A DNA stretch of 64,000 bases, from the NCBI GenBank assembly GCA_009841235.1, contig VXMH01000023.1, positions 1-64,000 on the forward strand, written 5' to 3'. The translations under genes were made by a program, and so were the position numbers. Of the stretch, positions 17,231 through 25,349 are shown piece by piece; the stretch's first letter is position 1, and each line of letters begins with the position of its first letter. The notes under the pieces were generated by a model. The model was given only the letters and a program-made list of their open reading frames with translations. It ran no database searches and was not told the origin of the DNA. This stretch comes from Caldilineaceae bacterium SB0661_bin_32 (GTDB lineage: Bacteria; Chloroflexota; Anaerolineae; Caldilineales; Caldilineaceae).

Positions 17231-18178
17231 CTAATCGTAGGCGACCCGCGGGTCGAGCAAGGGATAGACCAGGTCCACGATAAGGTTCAGAAGCATGGTC
17301 ATACCGGCCGTGAAGAGGGCAACGCCGTAAATCATGTCGAAGTCCCGGCTTGTAAGCCCTTGTTGGAAGAGGCGACCCAACCCGGGAAAATTGAAAGCCA
17401 CTTCGAGAAAGACAGATTGCCACATAAAGTCGTCTACCATGAGGCCTAAACTGGTAACAACCGGAATGAGTGCGTTACGGGCTACGTGGCGCGCCATGAC
17501 GAGGAATTCAGTGAGACCCTTGGCGCGCGCGGTGCGGACGTAGTCGTTCTGTAAGACTTCCAGAATACCCCCGCGAGTCTGGCGAATGACGTTTGCCAGG
17601 GTGCGGAGGGAGATTATGGCTGCGCCCAAAACAAAGGAGGCATGCCAAACTCCTTTCCAACCGCGCGGCACGTTCATCAGATCCAGCCACAGCACGAATG
17701 TCATAAGGGTGACAGGCACGAGAACGTAGGTAGGGATCGACCAGACGAAGAGGCTGCCGCCGACGATGGCGTAGTCCAAGCGCGTGTTATGAAAGCGGGC
17801 GGCAATGATTCCCAGAGGGATGCCGATGAACACCATGATTAGCATGGCGCCCAGAGCGAGGGCGCCGGACACCGGCAACGCCTTCTTGATACGCGGCCAT
17901 ATTGGTGCGGAGTCGATATAGGAATAACCGAATTTTCCCTGCAGGAGATTGCCGAGGTAGGCGCCGAACTGCACGAAGAACGGTTTGTCGAGGCCGAGAC
18001 TGCGGCGCTCTTCCGCCAACTGCTCTTCGCTCATGAATACGCCCTGTTGCGCCCACTGGGCGCGCTTGATGTCGACCGGATCGATGGGGCCGAGATAACC
18101 CAGCAGAAAGACGATCATCAACGTCAAGAAGAGCGTTGGGATGATGATCAGCACGCGCATCGAGATGTAGCGGGTCAC
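17231..18178 (-). CDS. ABC transporter permease, DppB/OppB type (operon 1)
   Basis: The 315-residue product begins with the DppB signature (TRYISMRVLIIIPTLFLTL) and carries GLDKPFFVQFGAYLGNLLQGKFGYSY, the EAA-loop phrase RTARAKGLTEFLV, and the terminal LLDPRVAYD. It should form the translocation pore with the adjacent DppC product. It lies 249 nt after the SBP gene; that gap contains a perfect 13-bp hairpin at 18344-18384. As in operon 2 there is no linked ATPase, so ATPases encoded elsewhere, perhaps the DppD/F pair at 39.5-41.6 kb, may serve it. Confidence 0.92.
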   Translation of the reverse strand: MTRYISMRVLIIIPTLFLTLMIVFLLGYLGPIDPVDIKRAQWAQQGVFMSEEQLAEERRSLGLDKPFFVQFGAYLGNLLQGKFGYSYIDSAPIWPRIKKALPVSGALALGAMLIMVFIGIPLGIIAARFHNTRLDYAIVGGSLFVWSIPTYVLVPVTLMTFVLWLDLMNVPRGWKGVWHASFVLGAAIISLRTLANVIRQTRGGILEVLQNDYVRTARAKGLTEFLVMARHVARNALIPVVTSLGLMVDDFMWQSVFLEVAFNFPGLGRLFQQGLTSRDFDMIYGVALFTAGMTMLLNLIVDLVYPLLDPRVAYD

Positions 18179-18343
18179 GTCTCAGTCCTTGGCAGCTCAG
18201 AAAGGCCTAGCGGTTGGTCGACAGAACCAGAGTAGATTTTGGGGGGGCCTTGAGGTCGGTAGGCCCAACTATCTGAAATAAAGGGCCGCGGCACGCTCGA
18301 CTATCGAAGAAGCCGGCGCGCCGCTCCCCGTTCAACTTTAGCG

Positions 18344-18384
18344 ACCGGGCAGGAAGCGGTCATGCGAGCCTCTTCCTGCCCGGT
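18344..18384 (-). terminator. Intercistronic hairpin between SBP and permease genes (operon 1)
   Basis: Arms 18344-18356 (ACCGGGCAGGAAG) and 18372-18384 are perfectly complementary over 13 bp, with a 15-nt loop. The hairpin starts about 43 nt past the SBP stop (18428) and ends about 165 nt before the permease start. It is not followed by a T run on the minus strand. It parallels the hairpin at 6333-6366 in operon 2. Confidence 0.75.
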
Positions 18385-18427
18385 GTTCATGCTATTGAGA
18401 GACGTTGGCGACGACGAGGAGGCAGTC

Positions 18428-20173
18428 TTACCGCTCCTTGAGGTAAGTTTCCGTCATCGTGTGCCAGAAGCTGATGCGGCTCTGACCGTAGCCGCCGACC
18501 CAGGGCTGAACCTGATACCAGCCGCGGATGTAGCCGGTCGGGATCACGAGGGCGGCGTCGGTGAACTTCTCCAGCATGGCCAGCGAACGATCACAGTAGT
18601 CCGCGCTGCCGGGATCCATTGAGAGAAGTGCATCGATCTCCTCGTCCCAGCCCTCTTCGGTGTACTTCGTCCAGGACTGGTGGGCGCCGCCGCGGGTGTG
18701 GGCGACCGCTTCCAGCAGGTAGCCCGGGCGCGGGAGGAAGGAGCCGCCGCTCGTTACCTGCATGGCAACCAGCCCTTCGCCGTCGACGAACTCGGACTCG
18801 GCATTCTTGATCTCGACATTCTCGATGCCCAGGTTCACCCGCCACATCTCCTGAACGATCTGGGCGGCGCGGATGCGCGGCGGATCGCTGCCGCCGGTCA
18901 GGATGCGAATTTTCGGCACGGTCTCCCCGGTCGGTCCGTACTTGGACTCGGCCAGGAACTCCTTGGCCCTTTCCGGATTGAAGGGATAGGGCTGGAAGTT
19001 GGCGTCAAAGCACTGGTAAGCCGACGACATCGGGCTGCCGGCGTTGCTGGGGGCCTGCTCGCCTTCCCAGGCAATCTCAGCTACCTTCTCCCACTCTATC
19101 GCCGACATAAGCGCGCGGCGCAGATTAACGTCGTCCACCGGCTCCTGTTCGGTGAGGAAATACATGGCCCAGAAGGCGGAAACCGGAATTTCACGGAAGG
19201 CTTCAGGCTGGTTCTGGCGGAGCAGGACAGACGAAGGACCTGCGAGCTGGAGAGCCAGGTCAATCTCGTCGTTTTCGAACATCAGGAGAATGGTCTGGAA
19301 ATCGCGGATGGTGGTGGCTTCGATGCCGTCGAGATAGGTCGGCTCGCCCCACCAGTTCGGATTGCGCACGAAGCGGTAGATTGCATCCGGCTCCGGCGAC
19401 AGGTGCACGGGCTTGAAGGGGCCGCTGACGATCAGGTCTGCGGCATTCTCGCCCTGGAAGAAGCGCTCGGCCATCGCGCCGCGCCATTCGCGGGCGTCGG
19501 CGAACTCATCGGCGCGCTCGAGAAGGTCGGCATACTGGTCAAAGCGGGCGGGCGCGGCCTCGCGGAAGCCCCACAGCTGCGGCAGCGAGCCTTCGGAGCG
19601 CCATAGCTCGACCTTGAGCGTTTTGTCGTCCAGAGCGGTAAGACCGGCAATCGTCTCGGTCGTGCCATCGGCAAACTCGTCAATGCCCTTGACAGCGCCC
19701 ATCACGAAGTTGCGCGGCCATGAGTTGCGGTCGGAGTGGAAGATGTAGTTCCACCAGTCGATCGCGTCCTGGGCGGTAATTGATTTGCCGTCGGACCATA
19801 CCGCCTCTTCCTGAATGTGGAAGATGTACTCGGTGAGGTCTTCGTTCACTTCCCAGTCGGTGGTGAAGAGTCCTGGCATTACGTTGCCGTCGATGTCCAC
19901 CAGGAAGGGGGGCATGAACATGTGACCGAAGTTACAGGGGCTGCCGTAGTCGATCCCGGGGAAGGGACCGGAACCGCAGCCGCCTTCGTGCACGACGTTG
20001 AGGATCTGGTCTTCGGCCGCGTCGTCGGGCAGCATGACTTCCGGCATCATGTCGCCGCTGTCCGCCATGTCGCCGCCGTCACCCGCCGGGGCTGCCGGCG
20101 CGACACAGGCGGTCAGGGAGATGCCAAGGACCAGGACGAGGCCTATCAGAAACTGCCATCGAAATCTCGACAT
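18428..20173 (-). CDS. ABC transporter solute-binding lipoprotein, family 5 (operon 1)
   Basis: Extracytoplasmic binding protein of 581 residues. I chose the ATG at 20173 because it gives a clean lipoprotein signal (MSRFRWQFLIGLVLVLGISL then T-A-C) and has AAGGAG 9 nt upstream; a longer frame has no plausible site. Mature-protein family-5 features include EYIFHIQEEAVWSDGKSITAQD near residue 125 (the variable F-x-L-R-x-G-V-K-W-S-D-G element), AADLIVSGPFKPV near 270 and NPERAKEFLAESKYGP near 430. It heads operon 1. The downstream sugar-acid-type enzymes suggest an oligosaccharide, polyol or sugar-acid derivative as ligand, which is inference. Confidence 0.92.
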   Translation of the reverse strand: MSRFRWQFLIGLVLVLGISLTACVAPAAPAGDGGDMADSGDMMPEVMLPDDAAEDQILNVVHEGGCGSGPFPGIDYGSPCNFGHMFMPPFLVDIDGNVMPGLFTTDWEVNEDLTEYIFHIQEEAVWSDGKSITAQDAIDWWNYIFHSDRNSWPRNFVMGAVKGIDEFADGTTETIAGLTALDDKTLKVELWRSEGSLPQLWGFREAAPARFDQYADLLERADEFADAREWRGAMAERFFQGENAADLIVSGPFKPVHLSPEPDAIYRFVRNPNWWGEPTYLDGIEATTIRDFQTILLMFENDEIDLALQLAGPSSVLLRQNQPEAFREIPVSAFWAMYFLTEQEPVDDVNLRRALMSAIEWEKVAEIAWEGEQAPSNAGSPMSSAYQCFDANFQPYPFNPERAKEFLAESKYGPTGETVPKIRILTGGSDPPRIRAAQIVQEMWRVNLGIENVEIKNAESEFVDGEGLVAMQVTSGGSFLPRPGYLLEAVAHTRGGAHQSWTKYTEEGWDEEIDALLSMDPGSADYCDRSLAMLEKFTDAALVIPTGYIRGWYQVQPWVGGYGQSRISFWHTMTETYLKER

Positions 20174-20253
20174 GCTTTTCACTCCTTGCTTGATGGGTGC
20201 GCCCGAGAGGGGCGCGCAGTGAAATCCTGCCTGGATCTGATGAAGTGGCGGCG

Positions 20254-20301
20254 TCAATGCGATGCCGCCGCAACAAGAACAATACCGTCTTTTCTTTCCA
20301 A
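20254..20301 (-). other. Possible 15-codon leader frame ahead of the operon 1 SBP gene
   Basis: A minus-strand TTG at 20299-20301 follows a perfect AGGAGGTGA tract (20302-20310) after only 3 nt and runs 15 codons to TGA at 20254-20256. The spacing is short. It is reported for completeness. A leader peptide would be unusual for a transporter operon and there is no attenuator downstream that I can see. Confidence 0.15.
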
Positions 20302-20323
20302 TCACCTCCTTTCACAAGAAGAC

Positions 20324-20337
20324 TTTCGCTTGCGAAA
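20324..20337. promoter_or_regulatory. 14-bp palindrome, LacI-like operator candidate
   Basis: TTTCGCTTGCGAAA is an exact palindrome 151-164 nt upstream of the SBP start at 20173. Central CG-flanked palindromes of this length are common for LacI-family operators, but no regulator gene is present to support the assignment. Confidence 0.35.
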
Positions 20338-20831
20338 ATCAGGCCGGAAACATCGGGTCTACGGGACCGGCACTGGACGAAGACAGGCGCTGCAAGACCT
20401 GGACATGCCGCCATAGCTGAAGGAAGGCCGGCAGTTCGACACTCGGGCTGGACACTGTCTGGCCAAGATACGAATGCCGTTCCTTTCGTCACGCATGGCA
20501 GCGTCTTCAGAATGGATTCAACTGATGGAAAGATTCGAGTCTACGTGTGGTCAGCAAGTTGGGAATTGGTCTTCTATAGGCGAGAAGCAAAACGCCGGGA
20601 ATAGCATGGCAGGCAAACGAAGCGGCTCCGCATTTGAAGTCAAAAAGGGAGTCACCGCTGGATTGCGAACTTGAATCCTTTCGCCGCTCGAGGCGCATGA
20701 TACTCTAACAGTTCTTGCTTGTCAATGAGCTAAAATCGGATCAGGGAATGTCAGGTTATATGTGGCATAATTGTTTCCACGAGAGCAAAATCCGAATACT
20801 CAGAAGCGACCGTTTTCCAAGGGAGGCCGGC

Positions 20832-21563
20832 ATGCGTTCAGAAACATTCCGTCATTATTGGGAAAAGGGCTGGGCGGTCGAGGAGGGGGTCTTCAGCCGG
20901 GAGGAGGCCGACCGGATCGCCGAAATTGCCCTGGAATTGAGCCAGCAGGAGCTGAGCAGCGACGGCGACGGCTATGTTGTGGACAAGTCGGACGAAGGTG
21001 AAATTGCGCCGCGCAAGATCGACACGCCTTTTCTGAAGAAGGGAGAATTTCAGAGGTTTGTTTTGGACCAGCGTCTGACCAAACTGCTGGCTGAACTGCT
21101 GGGGGCACCACCCTTGTTGTCGGGCGACCAGATCTTCATGAAGCCGCCTCATTTCGGCTCGGCCAAACCGTACCACCAGGACAATTTCTATTTCCAGTGC
21201 GACCCCGGCGACCATGTGATCACCGCCTGGATTGCGCTTGACGACGTCGGCAAGGAGAATGGCTGTCTGCGCTATATCGACGGTTCGCACAAGGGGCCGA
21301 TCCTGCCGCACGAAGCGGTGCCCGGCGAGCCGTACAACCTGGTGCCCCCTCCGGACCTGATCGATCTGCAAAAGGAGTCGCTGGCCCTCGTGAAGAAGGG
21401 AGGCGTCGTCTTCCACCACAGCCAGGCGCTGCATACGTCCCATCGAAACGGGTCGGACAGCTGGCGGCGCGGCTATGCCACGCACTGGGTTACAGCCGAC
21501 GTTACGTCCAGCAACGGCACTCTCGACAAGGCCTACTTCCGTCGCGAAGACTATCCAGCCTGA
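20832..21563 (+). CDS. Phytanoyl-CoA dioxygenase (PhyH) family protein
   Basis: A 243-residue Fe(II)/2-oxoglutarate-dependent oxygenase of the PhyH family. The metal triad fits H-x-D in KPYHQDNFYFQ near residue 117 and the distal His in HHSQALHTSHRNGS near 203, with the 2-oxoglutarate Arg supplied by RRGYATHW near 216. GCLRYIDGSHKGP near 150 is the usual PhyH strand. It would hydroxylate a small substrate, with decarboxylation of 2-oxoglutarate. I chose the ATG at 20832 because AGGGAGG lies 6 nt upstream; the frame is open 39 codons further. It is first on the plus strand ahead of the NMT1-type transporter, so it may act on the imported ligand. Confidence 0.88.
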   Translation: MRSETFRHYWEKGWAVEEGVFSREEADRIAEIALELSQQELSSDGDGYVVDKSDEGEIAPRKIDTPFLKKGEFQRFVLDQRLTKLLAELLGAPPLLSGDQIFMKPPHFGSAKPYHQDNFYFQCDPGDHVITAWIALDDVGKENGCLRYIDGSHKGPILPHEAVPGEPYNLVPPPDLIDLQKESLALVKKGGVVFHHSQALHTSHRNGSDSWRRGYATHWVTADVTSSNGTLDKAYFRREDYPA

Positions 21564-21666
21564 CCTGGAAAGCCAGGGGAGCGCCGGCTACTGCTACAGC
21601 CTGAGTTCAATCTGCCGCATGACGCATTAACTGCCCGAGTTGACCCACTCAAAGGAGACTGCATCA

Positions 21667-22842
21667 ATGAACCGCACGACTGTATCTCTACTTATATTTG
21701 CCACCCTGGCACTCATTCTGGGCGCTTGTGTGGCGCCGGCCCCCGCCGCCCAAGAGGAACCGATGGAGTCCGAGGCCGCCCCGATGGCGGAAGAAGAAGC
21801 CGGGGAGATGGCCGAGAGCGACAGCGAGGCCGAGTTCGAGCGCATTCTGGCCTGCGTTCAGGAAAATTTCCCGGCTGAGAGCTACTTCACCAACGAGCTG
21901 CTGCCGGCAGCCGGTGCGGCCTGGGAGCCGATGGAGTGCGACAGCGTCGACAGCATCAAGGTCGGGATGCCCTGGGTCCTGAACGACGAGGAGGCGCCCT
22001 GGTACAACGCGATCGAGCTGGGCTACTTTGCGGACGTCTGCCTGGAGGTTGAGCTGGTGGCAGGGGGGCCGGGCGTGGACCATCTGCAGACGCTGGCGGG
22101 CGGCGCGGTGGATATCGCCGTGGTGGCGGGAGGCAGCCGGGTGCCCTCGATCGTTTCGAGCCCCACGCCGGCAGACGTAGTTGCCGTCGGCACATTCCTC
22201 AAGCACAGTCCTTATATCTGGCTGGGCCTGGACCCGGACACGCCCCAGGACCAGCGCTCCGACAAGGTATTGACGCCGCAGGACTTCATCGGCACGAGAG
22301 TCGGTATCCAGGGCAATGACGACTACCTGTTCTCCTTCATGGCGAACAAGTATGGCATTCCCGCTGATGAGGTCGAGCTGATGGAGGCGGGATTCACGCC
22401 GGACCCGGTTCTAATGGGGGCGATGGACTACATCGGCGCCTGGATTGTGAACCAGCCGCGGCTCCTGGAGGAGAAGGGATTCATGAATTGGGTGGCTTTC
22501 CGGTTCAGCGATTGGGGCTGGGACGGATACGGCGACGTGACGGTCGTGCGTCGGGAAACATTTGAGGAGAATCCCGACCTGGTGCGCCGTTTCCTGGCCG
22601 CCCAGACGCAGGGTCTGAACTATCTGCTTGACAACCCCGATGAATCCGCCGAGATCGCAGTGGTGTACGGCGTTGACGCGCAGCTCACCAAGGAACAGGC
22701 CCTGCGCCGCTTCGAACTACAGGAAGCGCTTGTGCTCGGCAGCGATGATCTGCCGGTGTCCCACATGTCGGCTGAACGCTGGAATATGCAGGTGGCCTCG
22801 ATGATCCAGTACGACCAGCTTCAGTTGGAGGCCTGCGAATAG
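21667..22842 (+). CDS. NMT1/SsuA-like ABC solute-binding lipoprotein, copy 1
   Basis: The 391-residue product has a lipoprotein signal (SLLIFATLALILGAC, lipobox L-G-A-C) and an acidic linker. The mature protein has the THI5/NMT1-SsuA fold signature: VKVGMPW-like IKVGMPWVLNDEEAPWYNAI near residue 98, then ELGYFADVCLEVELVAGG, LQTLAGGAVDIAVV and LTPQDFIGTRVGIQGNDD. Relatives bind thiamine pyrimidines, riboflavin, nitrate or aliphatic sulfonates. The ATG at 21667 has AAGGAG 9 nt upstream; an in-frame ATG 27 nt earlier would disturb the signal. The next SBP is a close paralog. The ligand is unknown, but the downstream phosphorylase-like genes suggest a base or nucleoside analogue. Confidence 0.88.
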   Translation: MNRTTVSLLIFATLALILGACVAPAPAAQEEPMESEAAPMAEEEAGEMAESDSEAEFERILACVQENFPAESYFTNELLPAAGAAWEPMECDSVDSIKVGMPWVLNDEEAPWYNAIELGYFADVCLEVELVAGGPGVDHLQTLAGGAVDIAVVAGGSRVPSIVSSPTPADVVAVGTFLKHSPYIWLGLDPDTPQDQRSDKVLTPQDFIGTRVGIQGNDDYLFSFMANKYGIPADEVELMEAGFTPDPVLMGAMDYIGAWIVNQPRLLEEKGFMNWVAFRFSDWGWDGYGDVTVVRRETFEENPDLVRRFLAAQTQGLNYLLDNPDESAEIAVVYGVDAQLTKEQALRRFELQEALVLGSDDLPVSHMSAERWNMQVASMIQYDQLQLEACE

Positions 22843-23111
22843 TCCGTGCGAAGGGCTACAATGCTGCTCCGACGGGTGCTTTCCGCAGGCCCCCAGGGTA
22901 GCGCATGCCAGCCGACAGATTTCGCATATGAGGGTTAACATTCGAGAGGGAAGCTGAGGGCAGGGGCCGTGCTCTTGTCCTTGGCTCTTCTCGATTTCTC
23001 AGGTACTACTCTGAGGGACGCTTTCCAAGCGAACCGCCGCTTCAATCCACTATCCAGCTAAATTCCTTTCCAGGTCCTCCGACCGAAAAGCTGTTCAAGA
23101 GGAAACAAAGA

Positions 23112-24260
23112 ATGCGCAAAACCTCTCTCTTTTTCTTATTGTATATGCTGCCTTTACTGATTCTGAGCGCTTGCACTATTCCGGTCGTTATCCCCGAAAA
23201 CGAGGGAGGAGCCGGCGCGGTCGCGGGGGGTCCAGCCGACGGTGACGCCGAGTTCCAGCGGCTGCTGGCCTGTGTCGAGGAAAGCTTTCCGGCTGAAAAT
23301 TACATTACGAATGAACTCCTGCCCGACCTCAATGCCGCCTGGGAAACGATGGACTGCGAAAGCATGGAGCAGGTGAAGGTTGGGATGCCCTGGATTCTGA
23401 ATGACGGCGGCGCGCCCTGGTACAACGCGGTGGAACTGGGTTTTTTCAGCGACGTTTGTCTGGAGGCCGAACTGGTGCGCGGGGGGTCTGGTATCGGCCA
23501 TTTGCAGACTCTGATTGACGGCGGCGTTGACTTCGCCGTCAGTGCCGGGGGCAGTTTGATACCCGGCCTGCTCACGGGTCACGACGGGGCAGACATTGTT
23601 GCCGTCGGCGCCCTGATCAAACACAGCCCCTACATCTGGCTGGGGTTGGACCACGACACGCCGCGGGATCAGCGCTCCCAAAATGAACTGACGCCGCAGG
23701 ACTTCATCGGCAAGACGATCGGACTGCACGAGGGCGAAGGCCACTTCTTTGAACTCATCTCGGCAAAGCACGGAATCTCGCCAGACCAGGTTGAGCTTGT
23801 CGTGACCGGCTATTCGCCGGAGCCTGTTATTGAAGGCGAGATGGACTACACTGGGGCCTGGCTGATAAATGAACCCCGACTATTGGAAGCGCAGGGATAC
23901 AAGAACTGGGTGGCGTTCCGGTTCAGCGAATGGGGCTGGGACGACTATTCGGAAGTCCTGGTCGTGCGGCGGTCGACCCTGGAAGAAAATCCCGACCTGG
24001 TGCGGCGCTATCTTGCGGCTGTCTTTCAGGGGCTCAAGCAGGTTCTGGAGAATCCTGAGCGCTCCGCCGAGATCGCGGTCAGGTATGCGGTAGATGTGGA
24101 GTTGACCGAGGATCAGGCTCTACGCCGATACCAGCTACAGGAGGCTCTTGTTGTCGGGGCTGACGAGCTGCCCCTTGGCCACATGTCGGCCGGGCGTTGG
24201 AACAGGCAGGTGGCCTCGTTGATCCAGTATGACCAGATGGAACTGCCAATGTGCCAGTAG
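23112..24260 (+). CDS. NMT1/SsuA-like ABC solute-binding lipoprotein, copy 2
   Basis: The 382-residue paralog of the preceding SBP keeps its landmarks in the same order: a lipobox (LILSAC), VKVGMPWILNDGGAPWYNAV, LQTLIDGGVDFAVS, IKHSPYIWLGLDHDTPRDQR and EENPDLVRRYLAAVFQGL. Most mature positions match copy 1, while the binding-cleft stretch after LTPQDFIG differs (KTIGLHEGEGHFFEL against TRVGIQGNDDYLFSF). Both carry conserved Cys (LACVxE and xDCES/ECDS). It is followed after 25 nt by the ATPase gene. Tandem SBPs sharing one permease and ATPase would widen ligand range. Identity was judged by eye. Confidence 0.88.
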   Translation: MRKTSLFFLLYMLPLLILSACTIPVVIPENEGGAGAVAGGPADGDAEFQRLLACVEESFPAENYITNELLPDLNAAWETMDCESMEQVKVGMPWILNDGGAPWYNAVELGFFSDVCLEAELVRGGSGIGHLQTLIDGGVDFAVSAGGSLIPGLLTGHDGADIVAVGALIKHSPYIWLGLDHDTPRDQRSQNELTPQDFIGKTIGLHEGEGHFFELISAKHGISPDQVELVVTGYSPEPVIEGEMDYTGAWLINEPRLLEAQGYKNWVAFRFSEWGWDDYSEVLVVRRSTLEENPDLVRRYLAAVFQGLKQVLENPERSAEIAVRYAVDVELTEDQALRRYQLQEALVVGADELPLGHMSAGRWNRQVASLIQYDQMELPMCQ

Positions 24261-24285
24261 GCGCACATAAAGGAAGCACACCGCA

Positions 24286-25038
24286 TTGACTATCGAGTTT
24301 TCGCGAGTCAACAAGAGCTTTGGCGACATTGAGGCTTTACGCGAGGTCAGCCTTACCGTTCAGGACGGTGAGTTTGTCTCCCTGATTGGCCCGTCGGGCT
24401 GCGGCAAGACGACGATGCTGCGGATCGCGGCCGGACTGGAGGAACCAAACGGAGGCGAGGTGCGGGTCAACGGCGACACGCCCAGGAATGCCTGCCGCCA
24501 GCACCAGATAGGGGTTGCCTTTCAACGCCCGGCTCTGCTGGCATCCCGTTCCGCGTTGAGCAATGTGCGCATGACATTGGAGATTACAGGGCGGAACGGC
24601 GCACTGTCACCGGATGATCTGCTGACCGATTTTGGCCTGGGCGAGTTTCACCATCACTATCCGCACCAGTTGTCGGGGGGGATGAAGCAGCGGGTCAACA
24701 TTGCCGCCGCGCTTGTCCACGATCCGGCCATATTGCTGCTGGATGAACCGTTCGGCGCGCTGGACGAACTGACGCGCGAATCGATGGGCGAGTGGCTGGG
24801 CGGCGTACTGAACCGTTCAGCCAAGACCGTGATCTTTGTCACGCACAGCGTGGAGGAAGCGACTATTCTTTCGGACAGGGTAGTCGTTCTGTCGGCCCGG
24901 CCCGGACGCATTGCAGAAGTCATCGAAATCGGGTTGCCGCGACCGCGGTCCAGGGCTTTCCGCACTGACGAGAATTTCCTGCGCGAGGTGGCACGGGTAC
25001 GTTCTTCGCTTTACCGTGCCGTCGAATTAAGCAACTGA
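24286..25038 (+). CDS. ABC transporter ATP-binding protein, SsuB/TauB type
   Basis: The 250-residue nucleotide-binding subunit has all the motifs: Walker A GPSGCGKTT near residue 36, Q-loop in IGVAFQRPAL, signature LSGGMKQR near 127, Walker B ILLLDEPFGALDE near 147 and the switch His in FVTHSVEEA near 185. It matches the SsuB/TauB/ThiY-partner class. The start is TTG at 24286 with AGGA upstream; no ATG fits. It should power the permease encoded at 25350 with either of the two preceding binding proteins. A 311-nt gap with repeats separates it from the permease. Confidence 0.92.
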   Translation: MTIEFSRVNKSFGDIEALREVSLTVQDGEFVSLIGPSGCGKTTMLRIAAGLEEPNGGEVRVNGDTPRNACRQHQIGVAFQRPALLASRSALSNVRMTLEITGRNGALSPDDLLTDFGLGEFHHHYPHQLSGGMKQRVNIAAALVHDPAILLLDEPFGALDELTRESMGEWLGGVLNRSAKTVIFVTHSVEEATILSDRVVVLSARPGRIAEVIEIGLPRPRSRAFRTDENFLREVARVRSSLYRAVELSN

Positions 25039-25074
25039 CGCACCTGTGAGGAAGTCCTGAAAGGTACTTTGATT

Positions 25075-25109
25075 GGTTCCGTTGACATTTTGAGGAGGTC
25101 GTCCAAATG
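25075..25109 (+). repeat. Imperfect direct repeat, copy 1
   Basis: The element begins GGTTCCGTTGACATTTTGAG and continues with GAGGTCGTCC. About 29 of 34 positions match the copy at 28112-28146. Both copies follow the stop codon of a plus-strand gene and precede another gene. Confidence 0.6.
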
Positions 25110-25130
25110 GAAATAAATCTAGCCGCGAAG

Positions 25131-25215
25131 TCATGCGAAGGGCCACGGTGAAAACCCTTTTTGTCCACGAAGGGCCACAAAGGGCCGCGAAGAACACCAA
25201 AGGCCACGGGGAAGT
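25131..25215. repeat. Degenerate CCACGAAG-type repeat tract
   Basis: Units resembling GGCCACGAAG or GGCCACAAAG recur several times (GAAGGGCCACGG, CCACGAAGGGCCACAAAG, GGCCGCGAAGAAC, AGGCCACGGGG). Similar CACGAAG tracts are scattered in many environmental genomes. No function is visible. Confidence 0.5.
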
Positions 25216-25349
25216 CCCTTGCGTGAATGCGCGGGTCAGTCGCACTTTGCTCCCGCAAATCGCTGTTCAGCCAAACGTCAACGAGCCCTAGTATAAGAAT
25301 CGATCCCAGCATAGGTTACTGTTGGCGCTAATAAGAGCCGGTAAAACTC

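Larger units (their letters stand above)
20174..20831. other. 658-nt divergent intergenic region between SBP and PhyH genes
   Basis: No protein-coding gene is convincing here. It must carry divergent promoters for operon 1 (minus) and for the PhyH/NMT1 operon (plus). The plus side near 20700-20770 is AT-richer, with TAAAAT and CATAAT hexamers, but no well-spaced -35 is evident. The minus side contains a 14-bp palindrome (20324-20337) and a perfect AGGAGGTGA tract (20302-20310) ahead of a possible 15-codon TTG frame (20254-20301). Confidence 0.45.
25039..25349. other. 311-nt intergenic gap with repeats, inside the transporter operon
   Basis: No gene is seen. It holds a 35-nt element (25075-25109) that recurs at 28112-28146, and a run of CCACGAAG-like units (25131-25215). 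Such a gap between an ATPase gene and its permease is unusual and suggests insertion of repeats. Confidence 0.55.

Noticed and set aside
20174-20305. N-terminal extension of the operon 1 SBP starting with GTG at 20305
   Set aside because: The start overlaps the ribosome-like tract, and the lipoprotein signal would be buried 44 residues inside.
20197-20604. 135-codon plus-strand frame in the divergent intergenic region
   Set aside because: No motif or ribosome site, and it overlaps the expected promoter region of operon 1.
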